Of a stretch of 64,000 bases of DNA, positions 9,100 to 16,865 are shown piece by piece. The stretch comes from Proteinivorax tanatarense (lineage in GTDB: Bacteria > Bacillota > Proteinivoracia > Proteinivoracales > Proteinivoracaceae). The stretch lies in the NCBI RefSeq assembly GCF_040267685.1, contig NZ_CP158367.1:1054001-1118000 (forward strand), in the 5' to 3' direction. How positions within the stretch are numbered: position 1 is the first letter of the stretch; every line of letters starts with the position of its first letter. The translations under genes and the position numbers were made by a program. The notes beneath the pieces were generated by a model. The model saw only the letters and a program-made list of their open reading frames with translations. It was not told the DNA's origin and ran no database searches.

Positions 9100-9121
9100 C
9101 AAAAAGTTGCTAGAGTTTTTG
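9089..9121. terminator. Bidirectional terminator between convergent genes
   Basis: AAAAACTCTAGC pairs perfectly with GCTAGAGTTTTT across an eight-base loop. Runs of A and T on both sides serve both the protease-methyltransferase gene, whose stop lies inside the stem, and the ABC-F gene on the other strand. Confidence 0.85.
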
Positions 9122-9124
9122 TTT

Positions 9125-10588
9125 TTACTTTTTCAGTTTAAGCTGTTTATCTTTTATTTCATAAACGGTGTCAGCTACCCGCTGAACAAATGCCCTATCA
9201 TGGGATACTAAAAGCACAGTGCCTTTATAACCTTTTAAAAATTTTTCAAGTGCTATAATGCAATCCAAATCTAAAAAGTTTGTAGGTTCATCCAGCACAA
9301 GTATATTATACCTGCCTAGGAAAAGCTGACACAAAGTAAGTCTTATGGCTTCTCCTCCACTAAGCTGTTTGACATCTTTTTTTAGGTCATTTCCTTTAAA
9401 GTTCATAGAGCTAAGGGCAGCACGGACCTTGCTTTCTTGAAAATCAGTTTTACTTTTTATAAATGAAAGAACAGTCTCCGATTTTTCGAACTGATAACTC
9501 ATTTGTTGATAGGTGCCGAAAACTACTTTAGGCGAAACATCTAATCTCTCACCCTGGCTTAAAATGTGTTTTAAAAGAGTGGTTTTGCCGGCACCATTAT
9601 CTCCAAGTATAGCAATAGTTGAGCCTAAAGGGAACTGAAAGGAAGTTTCTTTTAATAGTGTTTTGTCACCTGCCTTTAAAGTTAACCGATCTGCCATAAT
9701 TGGAAACTTGTTATGCAACCTAAGCTCTGGTGGTTGGTGAAAGTGAAGAGTCTTTTCTTCCTCTGGCGCTTCTACTGCTTTTAGCTTTTCAACACGGTGC
9801 TCTAAAGCCTTAGCAGCTCGTTGTATTGATTTTTGACTTGTATCTTTTGATTTAGTCATGTGCATTTTATTTGTTTTTGCTTTAGCATCTTTTTTTGATA
9901 CTTTTTTGCTGGTCTGAGTTACTTTGTTGGCTTTTTTCATCTTATCTTCTGCTGCTTTTAGCAACCTATTTTTATCTTTTACATACTTTTCATGTTGCTG
10001 CTGTTGTTGTTTTCTCTCTAAGTTTTTTTGGTCAATATAATCAGAATAATTACCTGCATATTCCGTTATTATACCATTTTTAATTTCCCAAATTTTCGTT
10101 GCCAGTTGATCTAATAGATGACGATCATGGCTTACAATAACAAGAGCGCCGTAATAATATTTTAGCTCCTCTATTAAAAAATCTGTGCCAGAGGCGTCAA
10201 GATGGGTTGTTGGCTCATCAATTAGCATCCCTTGATAATATGTTGAAAATAGCTGGGCCAAACGAAGGCGGGTTTGCTCACCGCCGCTTAAGTTTTGAAT
10301 TTCTGTTTTTGGAACCGATAATTTTCCAAGAAGCTCATAGTCAACTTCTTTTTCCGTTGGTTTTAAAGTCTGGTCAAAGTAGCCAAAATCGACTTGGCGG
10401 TTAACATTACCCTTGTTAGGAGATAATGTACCTTCCATTAATTTTAGCAAGGTTGTTTTCCCTTCGCCATTTTTTCCAACGATTCCAATTCGGTCAAATT
10501 GGTGCACAGATAACCTAGGTATGTCCAGCACTACACGGTCTAAAAATGATACTTCTATATCTATCAGTTCTAAGCATAGTTGTTCCAT
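9125..10588 (-). CDS. ABC-F ATPase of the antibiotic-resistance (ribosomal protection) type
   Basis: The 487-residue protein has two ABC ATPase domains and no membrane segments. Domain 1 has Walker A GKNGEGKT at 38-45, signature LSGGEQ near 100-105 and Walker B with DEPTTHLD near 124-131. Domain 2 has Walker A GDNGAGKT at 329-336, signature LSGGEA near 409-414 and DEPTNFLD near 433-440. The linker at about 185-290 is long, Lys- and Gln-rich and probably helical. Length, the long charged linker and the lack of an Arm insertion fit the Msr/Vga/Lsa branch, which rescues ribosomes from macrolides, lincosamides, pleuromutilins or streptogramins. Which drugs cannot be told from the sequence. The best support is upstream: a leader peptide and two terminator hairpins typical of drug-induced genes. 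A GGAGGAATAAT site precedes the ATG. Confidence 0.85.
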   Translation of the reverse strand: MEQLCLELIDIEVSFLDRVVLDIPRLSVHQFDRIGIVGKNGEGKTTLLKLMEGTLSPNKGNVNRQVDFGYFDQTLKPTEKEVDYELLGKLSVPKTEIQNLSGGEQTRLRLAQLFSTYYQGMLIDEPTTHLDASGTDFLIEELKYYYGALVIVSHDRHLLDQLATKIWEIKNGIITEYAGNYSDYIDQKNLERKQQQQQHEKYVKDKNRLLKAAEDKMKKANKVTQTSKKVSKKDAKAKTNKMHMTKSKDTSQKSIQRAAKALEHRVEKLKAVEAPEEEKTLHFHQPPELRLHNKFPIMADRLTLKAGDKTLLKETSFQFPLGSTIAILGDNGAGKTTLLKHILSQGERLDVSPKVVFGTYQQMSYQFEKSETVLSFIKSKTDFQESKVRAALSSMNFKGNDLKKDVKQLSGGEAIRLTLCQLFLGRYNILVLDEPTNFLDLDCIIALEKFLKGYKGTVLLVSHDRAFVQRVADTVYEIKDKQLKLKK

Positions 10589-10611
10589 ATTATTCCTCCT
10601 TAAATCCTTTT

Positions 10612-10644
10612 AATAATAAAAACCACAGGCTGCCTGCCTGTGGT
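10612..10644 (-). terminator. Leader terminator 2 of the ABC-F gene (attenuator)
   Basis: On the minus strand ACCACAGGC pairs with GCCTGTGGT around a five-base loop and is followed by TTTTTATTATTA, only about 20 bases before the gene's ribosome site. It would stop transcription before the coding region unless another fold prevents it. Confidence 0.7.
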
Positions 10645-10736
10645 ATGGGTAAACGAAAATGAATGCAATTTAATAATCACAAAATCTTCACAAATAAGCC
10701 TACCCCTGTTAAACAGGGAGAGGATACTTTAAGATA

Positions 10737-10767
10737 TAAAAAAGAAAGGCAGAAAAATCTGCCTTTC
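10737..10767 (-). terminator. Leader terminator 1 of the ABC-F gene (attenuator)
   Basis: On the minus strand GAAAGGCAG pairs with CTGCCTTTC around a six-base loop and is followed by seven T. It lies inside the leader between the short peptide frame and the ABC-F gene, so transcripts should normally end here. Confidence 0.8.
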
Positions 10768-10862
10768 ATATATGATACATTTTGATATATATAAAGATTA
10801 TTAAAAAAGGACAGACTAATCCCGTTTACCCTGCCACAAGCAGAGCCTTTGAACGTATTCGA

Positions 10863-10907
10863 TTACTTGATGTTCAAAGTAGGGAAACGTAATCTGCAAA
10901 AACCCAT
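10863..10907 (-). CDS. 14-residue leader peptide upstream of the ABC-F gene
   Basis: The peptide is MGFCRLRFPTLNIK. Its ATG sits eleven bases after a perfect AAGGAGG (10919-10925), stronger than most sites in the window. The frame lies within a long potential hairpin: CTTTGAAC inside the coding part pairs with GTTCAAAG after the stop, and CGTTTCCCT pairs with AGGGTAAACG further on. Stalling of a drug-bound ribosome on the peptide would disturb this fold and could allow readthrough of the two terminators downstream. This mechanism is known for erm, msr and vga-type genes; here it is inference from layout. Confidence 0.7.
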   Translation of the reverse strand: MGFCRLRFPTLNIK

Positions 10908-10948
10908 TTTTTAATAATCCTCCTTTAAATTCCAATATTTTCAGTATT

Positions 10949-10977
10949 ATTATAGATTGATTTTCCAGCTAAGTCAA
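10949..10977 (-). promoter_or_regulatory. Promoter of the ABC-F leader
   Basis: On the minus strand TTGACT (10977-10972) and a perfect TATAAT (10954-10949) are separated by 17 bases. The predicted start is about 25 bases before the ribosome site of the leader peptide. Confidence 0.85.
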
Positions 10978-11413
10978 TGGAGGAAATGTTAAATTTAATT
11001 TAGATGAGAGCATATGAAGATTTCATCGCAATACGGCATGCATTCACAATTTTACAGCGATTATATTAGAAAATGTTCTTTTAAGCTACAGAGATAAGGA
11101 ACTTGAAAAAATGTTTAAAAGATAATCTTGAAATCATAAAAGGCTAATGATACAGCTAATATCCAAAGGATAGCTAAGTTGCATAGTATGTGAATCTATA
11201 GTAATTAAGGCTGAATATTTTAAACTGACCAAAGAATGTAGAAACTTTGTCCCAGCTTTTTACCACTTTCCCCAAGGGTATTTTTATAAAAATTAAAGGA
11301 AGAATATAGCTAAAAGCGTTAGATTGTATAAAATAGTAAAGGTGAAGCAGGAGTTTACTAAGTAGTAGAGAAAATAAAATATTAAGAAACATAATAAAGG
11401 GCGGGTGAGAAGA
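10978..11413. other. Intergenic stretch before the toxin-antitoxin pair
   Basis: No convincing coding frame, repeat or strong hairpin is seen. A TATAAA-like box near 11327 could serve the pair downstream. Confidence 0.4.
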
Positions 11414-11827
11414 ATGGATAGGGAAAGTTTGAATCAGCAATTAGAGCTTTTTATTAAGAAAGTTCATAAACAATACCCTATAGATTTTGCATATTTATTT
11501 GGATCTTTTGTCACAGATAGATACAATGGGCAGAGTGACATTGATTTAGCATTTAAACTAAAAGAAAAATACAATGATGATGAAGAGGTTTTTATAAAAG
11601 GAAATATTATTGACCTAGGTATAAAGTATTTTGATAGGAGAGTGGATGTTGTACTTCTTCACACAGCCCCACCTCAACTTAAATATGAAGTTATTAAGAG
11701 CGGATTAGTATTAAAAGATAGTCCTAATAGGGCATCGTTTGAATCGTTGACTTTCAGAGAATATTTCGATTTTCGTTATTACTCTGATATCTATAATAAG
11801 GCTTTGATTAAGCGTATACAAGGATAA
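11414..11827 (+). CDS. mntA: MntA-type nucleotidyltransferase antitoxin
   Basis: A minimal nucleotidyltransferase of about 137 residues. The family signature GSF (30-32 from the ATG), followed by SDIDL with D42 and D44, and the third acidic residue D78 in RRVDVVLL are all present, so it should be catalytically active. In the characterised MntA-HepT systems the antitoxin transfers AMP to a tyrosine of the HepT toxin and silences it. The gene lies 17 bases upstream of a HEPN gene, the standard pairing. A GTG at 11405 in the same frame is possible, but it would sit inside the GGGTGAG ribosome site, so I prefer the ATG at 11414. Confidence 0.9.
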   Translation: MDRESLNQQLELFIKKVHKQYPIDFAYLFGSFVTDRYNGQSDIDLAFKLKEKYNDDEEVFIKGNIIDLGIKYFDRRVDVVLLHTAPPQLKYEVIKSGLVLKDSPNRASFESLTFREYFDFRYYSDIYNKALIKRIQG

Positions 11828-11844
11828 TAAAGAGGGGTGCGGAA

Positions 11845-12261
11845 ATGGTTAACCAGAATTTAATTTTAACTAAAGTGGCTAAATTGAAGGAATACCTTCA
11901 ATTTTTAGAAAAGGTGAGGGAATATACCAAAGACAAATATCTTGGGGATCCTTTTATATACGGGTCTAGCGAAAGATTTTTGCACTTAGCCATAGAGTGT
12001 GTAATAGATATATGTAACCACATTATTTCTGATATGGGATTTAGAAAACCAGAAACTAATAGAGATTCAATACTAATACTTTACGAAAATGGAATCATAA
12101 GTAAAGAGTTGTGTGAAAGCCTTTCTGATATGGCATCTTTTAGAAATATACTGGTTCATGATTATGTCAAACTAAATAGAGCAATGGTTTATGATATTAT
12201 CAATTCGAATCTAAAGGATGTAGAATTGTTTAATAAAGAAGTAGTAAAGTTATTAACCTAG
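11845..12261 (+). CDS. hepT: HepT-type HEPN ribonuclease toxin
   Basis: This 138-residue helical protein is a HEPN-domain toxin. The catalytic RX4HXY motif is complete as R100-NILV-H105-D-Y107. Y107 is the residue that MntA-type partners modify with AMP in studied systems. The gene follows its antitoxin with a 17-base gap and an AGAGGGGTG ribosome site, so the two are co-transcribed. Such pairs act as RNA-cleaving toxins in plasmid or island maintenance and phage defence. The pair stands alone here, between an ABC-F gene and a transporter operon. Confidence 0.9.
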   Translation: MVNQNLILTKVAKLKEYLQFLEKVREYTKDKYLGDPFIYGSSERFLHLAIECVIDICNHIISDMGFRKPETNRDSILILYENGIISKELCESLSDMASFRNILVHDYVKLNRAMVYDIINSNLKDVELFNKEVVKLLT

Positions 12262-12328
12262 AAAAAATAATAAACTTAGTGTAAAATTTTGTAGGGAAAA
12301 ATAAAAAAAAGAATACCCCCTTATGATG

Positions 12329-12390
12329 ATACTTCCAAAGTAGACAGTCTAATTAATTAAAATTAGATTATCTACTTGGAGGTATTTTTT
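12329..12390 (+). repeat. Long hairpin repeat, complete copy
   Basis: ATACTTCCAAAGTAGA pairs with TCTACTTGGAGGTAT, with an inner TCTAATT/AATTAGA stem and a run of six T after it, so it can act as a terminator for hepT. The last 43 bases (12348-12390) recur exactly at 19407-19449, where 13 bases of the left arm are deleted. The two copies are direct repeats that bracket the transporter-AOR operon. Confidence 0.8.
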
Positions 12391-12743
12391 GTTTTGGTTT
12401 TACAGTTGAAAATCAATCTATAGGTTTGGTAATTGCCATCTATTTTATAGATGGCAATCAATCTAAACTATCGATTAAAACTTTTGAAGATTAGTTTCTT
12501 TAGAACTATAATAGAATATAGTGTGAAAAATATAACACATATAAAAGTTTGTTTTCAATAATTTTGCAAGGTTTTTGTTGTAGCCATTACTTGAATGGTA
12601 ATGTAAGTTCAAACATCTAGTTAGGGCAACACCGCTAAGTCCAATGGTTTAACTAACTATCATTAGGAGAGGGATAAGCTTCACTGTTTGAAGTTTTATT
12701 TTATAATTTCTGTAGTTTTTGACAAAATGGAGGAGGCATTAAA
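12391..12743 (+). other. Leader region of the first Opp/Nik-type operon
   Basis: The stretch contains a perfect 12-bp hairpin with a three-base loop (12432-12458), then a promoter, then a leader of about 225 bases. The leader can fold into several short stems: CATTAC/GTAATG near 12587-12604, GTTAG/CTAAC near 12622-12658 and CTTCA/TGAAG near 12679-12693. I cannot match it to a riboswitch class I know. No terminator is obvious before the gene. Confidence 0.45.
12484..12512 (+). promoter_or_regulatory. Promoter of the first Opp/Nik-type operon
   Basis: TTGAAG (12484-12489) and a perfect TATAAT (12507-12512) are separated by 17 bases. The promoter lies about 230 bases before the ATG, which leaves a long structured leader. 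Confidence 0.65.
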
Positions 12744-14330
12744 ATGAAAAAGAGTTTATTAGTTATTCTGGTAGTTTGTATGGTTTTTTCTATTGTTGGT
12801 TGTGGTTCAGAGGATGTTGTAAATGAGGGTGACGATGATCTACGAATTATTAGGATAGATGACAGTAACTTAGGTTATCCATCGGTTTACACTGTGTCTC
12901 CAAGGGGGAGGGGATATTTGTTAATGAGTTTTATTTTTGATACCTTGACCTGGAAAGATGAGAATGGCGTTGTACCTATGTTGGCTGAAGATTGGTCTGT
13001 TTCTGAAGATCAAAAAGTATGGACATTTGAACTGGTGGATAATGCTCAATTTACTGATGGAGAGCCCTTAACAGCTGAAGATGTTAAGTTTTCATACTAT
13101 TATATGATGGAGCATCCTCATCAATGGGTAAACTTAAACATGATAGAACAAGTAGAAGCTGTAGGTGAGCATACTGTAGAAATTACTTTAAAAGAAATAT
13201 ATGCGCCATTTATTACTGATATTGCTGGTAATGTTCCAATCATGCCAAAGCATATATGGGAAGATATACAAGAGCCAGAGAAGTTTAATAGCGAAGAAGC
13301 TGTAATAGGATCTGGCCCTTTTACTCTTAAGCACTATGATAAAAATGTAGGGCATTATATTTTTGAAGCAAACAAAGATTATTTTATGGGTGAACCTGTT
13401 ATAGACAAGTTGAAGATTTCTGATAATAGTCAACCGAGTTTAGCGCTTCAAAACAATGAGTTAGATGCAGCTCAGCACATAAGATATGGTGAAGCTATGG
13501 AGTTAAAAGAAGAGAGTGATTTTGAGGTTTTAGAGGGACCTGGTGGATGGGTATATAGAATGTATTTTAATTTTGATAATGATGTTTTAAACAATAAAAA
13601 AGTAAGACAAGCCATATACTATGCTATTGATTTAGATGATTTTGTTGAAAGGTCACTTAGAGGTGGAGGCATGGCTGGTAACCCAGGGCATATACATCCC
13701 GAGTCAGCATGGTATTATGACCATGGTATCGATTATGAGCAAGATGTAGAGAAAGCCAAAAAACTGTTAAAAGAATCTGGAGTTATAGAAGAGGGAGAGG
13801 AATTGGAGTTTGAGTTGTTAGTAAGAGATTCATACGTAGATGAAGCGGAAATGATTCAAGGGTACTTAGGTGAGATTGGAATTAATTTAAATATAAAGCC
13901 TATGGATCAAAATAGCGTAGACTCGTTAATAAATGAAGGAAAGTTTGAAATTGCGTTAAACGGCCATGGAGCTTTTGCAGGTGACCCTGTTTTATTAGCA
14001 AGGTTCATTGGTGATGATGTAGATTTAGGTTCCACTCCTGCTGTTACTTCTCAGGGAGGGGAAAGCTGGAATAATCACAAGTTTAACGAAATTTTTGTTG
14101 ACCAATTACGAGAGCTAGATGAAGAAAAAAGATATGAAAAAGTTGCTGAACTTCAAAAGATAATTGCAGAAGAATTGCCCACTCTAACGCTTTATTACAG
14201 AAAGAGTACATTTGCATATAACCCTAATAAGCTAGAGGGGTGGTTTTATACAAAAGATGGTGTAGCTATTTCTGTGCCAACTATTCAAAACAAGTTAATA
14301 TATATTAATGGAACTTGGATGGGAGAATAA
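12744..14330 (+). CDS. Substrate-binding lipoprotein of an Opp/Nik-type ABC transporter
   Basis: The 528-residue protein starts with a lipoprotein signal peptide ending in the lipobox IVGC (Cys20), so it should be anchored outside the membrane. The rest is an SBP_bac_5 family fold, with motifs such as LAEDWSVSEDQKVWTFEL, LTAEDVKFSYYY and VIGSGPFTLKHYDKN. It captures a peptide, or in Nik-type relatives a metal chelate, for the permease encoded next. It is a paralogue of the binding protein at 37.5-39.0 kb; both share the opening GYPS and the motif GHG(A/G)..GDP/SDP. A strong GGAGGAGG site precedes the ATG. The metal-handling context makes a metal complex as likely as a peptide. Confidence 0.88.
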   Translation: MKKSLLVILVVCMVFSIVGCGSEDVVNEGDDDLRIIRIDDSNLGYPSVYTVSPRGRGYLLMSFIFDTLTWKDENGVVPMLAEDWSVSEDQKVWTFELVDNAQFTDGEPLTAEDVKFSYYYMMEHPHQWVNLNMIEQVEAVGEHTVEITLKEIYAPFITDIAGNVPIMPKHIWEDIQEPEKFNSEEAVIGSGPFTLKHYDKNVGHYIFEANKDYFMGEPVIDKLKISDNSQPSLALQNNELDAAQHIRYGEAMELKEESDFEVLEGPGGWVYRMYFNFDNDVLNNKKVRQAIYYAIDLDDFVERSLRGGGMAGNPGHIHPESAWYYDHGIDYEQDVEKAKKLLKESGVIEEGEELEFELLVRDSYVDEAEMIQGYLGEIGINLNIKPMDQNSVDSLINEGKFEIALNGHGAFAGDPVLLARFIGDDVDLGSTPAVTSQGGESWNNHKFNEIFVDQLRELDEEKRYEKVAELQKIIAEELPTLTLYYRKSTFAYNPNKLEGWFYTKDGVAISVPTIQNKLIYINGTWMGE

Positions 14331-14365
14331 ATAGTTAAACAAAATTTTAAAATGAGTGATTAAAT

Positions 14366-15352
14366 ATGAAGATTAAAGATAGCAACTTTATTTGGAAGGT
14401 TATGAATAATATAGGATTATTTTTGCTGCTGATTGTACTTTCTTTTGTATTGCCTAGGTTATTGCCAGGAAGTCCCATATTGAGTTTTCAAGAGGACATT
14501 CATGTCTTAAATAGCACACTTACTGAAGAAACATTTAATAGGTTTGAAGATTATTATGCTCCTAATGAACCTTTGTGGAAGCAGTTTCGAATTTATGTAA
14601 CAAGCCTTATTAGATTGGATCTTGGTTATTCTTTTTACTATGGATATCCGGTGATGGATATTATTTTAGGTAGAATCGGATGGACGTTATTTCTCTCTTT
14701 AACGTCCATTTGTATTTCTTTTATCATTGCAATTCCTATAGGGATTTATTCAGCTATGAACTCAGATAAAAAGGAAGATAGACTCATAATGGGTGGGGCT
14801 TTATTTTTACAGTCGATACCTATATTTATAATAGCGCTGATTATACAGAGGATATTTGCCTACAACTTAGGGTGGTTTCCTTCTCAAGGTGCATATGATA
14901 TAGGTGTTTATTCCAGTTCTATAGAATTTTTGAAGGATGCAGGTTATTATATGATTTTACCTTTAATTGCCAGCACTATAGGGTTGTTTCCCTCTAATTA
15001 TATTTTGACTCGCAACATAATTATTAAGACAAAGAATGAACCGTATGTACAGATGGCCCATTTCAATAACTTAGATAGGCCAATTATAAAGTATCACTAT
15101 ATTTTTAGAAATGCATTGCCAGAGATTATAAGCAAATTGAATATTAATGTTGTATATGCTATTGGAGGAACTCTTTTTGTTGAGATGATATTTTCTTATC
15201 CTGGTCTTGGGATGTTACTAAAGGAAGCAGTAGCTTCAAGAGATTACCCATTAATTCAAGGAATTTTTATTATTACTTCAATTTATGCTATTTTTGTCAA
15301 TATTTTTTTCGAATGGTTACTATATAAAGTAAGTCCGAGGGTGAGCAAATAA
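14366..15352 (+). CDS. Opp/Nik-type ABC permease, OppB/NikB-like
   Basis: This 328-residue membrane protein has about six transmembrane segments and the family's N-terminal motif PRLLPGSP. It forms half of the membrane channel. The EAA loop that contacts the ATPase is recognisable but divergent (MAHFNNLDRPIIKYHYIFRN instead of the usual ARAKGL form). The gene follows the binding-protein gene by 35 bases, and its stop overlaps the next ATG by one base. No strong ribosome site is seen before its ATG. Confidence 0.87.
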   Translation: MKIKDSNFIWKVMNNIGLFLLLIVLSFVLPRLLPGSPILSFQEDIHVLNSTLTEETFNRFEDYYAPNEPLWKQFRIYVTSLIRLDLGYSFYYGYPVMDIILGRIGWTLFLSLTSICISFIIAIPIGIYSAMNSDKKEDRLIMGGALFLQSIPIFIIALIIQRIFAYNLGWFPSQGAYDIGVYSSSIEFLKDAGYYMILPLIASTIGLFPSNYILTRNIIIKTKNEPYVQMAHFNNLDRPIIKYHYIFRNALPEIISKLNINVVYAIGGTLFVEMIFSYPGLGMLLKEAVASRDYPLIQGIFIITSIYAIFVNIFFEWLLYKVSPRVSK

Positions 15353-16140
15353 TGAGGACTAAAGGAAAAGTATCGTTAACTATTATTTGTATAATGGTTT
15401 TTATTGCTATACTTGCACCACAAATCACTCCATACGATCCCAATAATTTTAGTTATCAACCTTTACAGTCTCCCAATAAAGACCACTTATTAGGTACTAA
15501 TCATCTGGGACAGGATAATTTTTCAGCTCTAATTATAGGATTTAGAGTTAGTATAGGCATATCAATTTTGAGTGCTTTTATTTCTTCCTTGGTGGGTACT
15601 TTTTTGGCAGTCGTTTGTGCCTTTTATCGAGGAAGAATTGAAGACGTTATTATGAAAACGACAGAACTTTTTATAATTTTACCAGAAATAATTTTGATAA
15701 TGATTTTTGCATCTTTTACAAGGCCTAGTGTATTTAATGTTATTTTTGTAATCTCTCTCTTTTCCTGGAGTAGGGTTACTAGGATTGTACGCTCAAAAGC
15801 TGTGGTCGCTATGACAAGGGAGTCAATTCAATATGCTCTCTTATTGAAGGGAGGATTTTTTCATATTTTCAAAAAAATATGGCTAGAGATTTACCCTGCA
15901 GTGGCTACTATGTTTATTTTACAATGTAGCAAAGCTATGATGTATGAGGCAAACCTTTCTTTTTTAGGGATTGGAGATCCAACTGCCAAATCTTGGGGCA
16001 GGACTATTCGTCAAGCCATGGATTTTGAAGGAGTTTTTGATAGCTATTATTTATGGTGGTTGGTTCCTCCTATTGTATGTATTGTAATTTTTATATGGTC
16101 TCTTTCTATAATATCCTTTGATATAGATAAAAGTGATTAA
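15352..16140 (+). CDS. Opp/Nik-type ABC permease, OppC/NikC-like
   Basis: This 262-residue protein is the second permease half, with an N-terminal anchor helix, the DPNNFSYQPLQSPNKDHLLGTNHLGQD region typical of OppC/DppC/NikC, and five further hydrophobic segments. The EAA-like loop reads RESIQYALLLKGGFFHIFKK. Its ATG overlaps the stop of the OppB-like gene by one base, so translation is coupled. It should pair with the OppB-like subunit and the two ATPases downstream. Confidence 0.87.
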   Translation: MRTKGKVSLTIICIMVFIAILAPQITPYDPNNFSYQPLQSPNKDHLLGTNHLGQDNFSALIIGFRVSIGISILSAFISSLVGTFLAVVCAFYRGRIEDVIMKTTELFIILPEIILIMIFASFTRPSVFNVIFVISLFSWSRVTRIVRSKAVVAMTRESIQYALLLKGGFFHIFKKIWLEIYPAVATMFILQCSKAMMYEANLSFLGIGDPTAKSWGRTIRQAMDFEGVFDSYYLWWLVPPIVCIVIFIWSLSIISFDIDKSD

Positions 16141-16151
16141 ATATAAAGGAA

Positions 16152-16817
16152 GTGGTGCTTATTAGGGTGCTAGAAGTAAAAGGCTTAGAAGCTTCATATG
16201 ACAATAGCATAACTTATTATAAATATCCAGACTTTACATTGGATAAGGGCAAGTGTTTGGCAATTGTGGGAAGTACAGGGTGTGGGAAAACAACCTTGCT
16301 TAATTCACTATTTAATCCATTTTTTGTGGGTAGGGCAAAATATAAGCACTTTTTACTATTAGAGAAAGATATAAGTAGTTACATGAATAATATTTTTAAT
16401 GTTGTTTCTTTTATACCACAATTTTCTCAAAATGCTTTGAATCCTTGTTTAACTATTAGTGATCATATAAAGCATATGAAAACTAAAGACTATAACATAG
16501 ATAATTTGTTTAAAAGAAGCATGAAAATGCTAGGTCAATTAAAATTAGAACAAGATGTTATAAAAAAGTATCCCCATCAATTAAGTGGCGGGATGAAGCA
16601 AAGATTAATTTTAATGTTAGGCTTTTTAAAACAACCAGAATTAGTTGTTTTAGATGAACCTTCTACTGCGATAGATGGTATAACTTTAAAAGTTATACTA
16701 GACTTTTTAAAGACTAAAAAAACAGACGGTATAAGTATGTTAATAGTTACTCATGATTTAGGATTTGTAAAGCTTATAGCTGATGATGTTATGAATCTTG
16801 ATAGTAGCTTAGACTAA
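16152..16817 (+). CDS. Opp/Nik-type ABC transporter ATPase, OppD/NikD-like
   Basis: A short ATPase of at most 221 residues. It shows Walker A GSTGCGKTT, Q-loop FIPQF, signature LSGGMKQRL and Walker B VVLDEPSTAID, followed by the H-loop THDLG. It lacks the C-terminal oligopeptide-family extension found in longer OppD proteins. The start is uncertain. The GTG codons at 16152 and 16155 lie only 1-4 bases after AAAGGA, whereas an ATT at 16161 would give the usual ABC start (M)RVLEVKGLEASY at a good distance. It energises import together with the next ATPase. Confidence 0.85.
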   Translation: MVLIRVLEVKGLEASYDNSITYYKYPDFTLDKGKCLAIVGSTGCGKTTLLNSLFNPFFVGRAKYKHFLLLEKDISSYMNNIFNVVSFIPQFSQNALNPCLTISDHIKHMKTKDYNIDNLFKRSMKMLGQLKLEQDVIKKYPHQLSGGMKQRLILMLGFLKQPELVVLDEPSTAIDGITLKVILDFLKTKKTDGISMLIVTHDLGFVKLIADDVMNLDSSLD

Positions 16818-16865
16818 TAAAAGTATCAACTGGAGGTGAGCCATTGGCTATGATTCAATTGGTTT

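Noticed and set aside
12519-12743. Known riboswitch class before the first importer operon
   Set aside because: I compared it by eye with the cobalamin, NiCo, Moco, THF, SAM, ZTP and c-di-GMP types and found no convincing core, so it is listed only as a structured leader.
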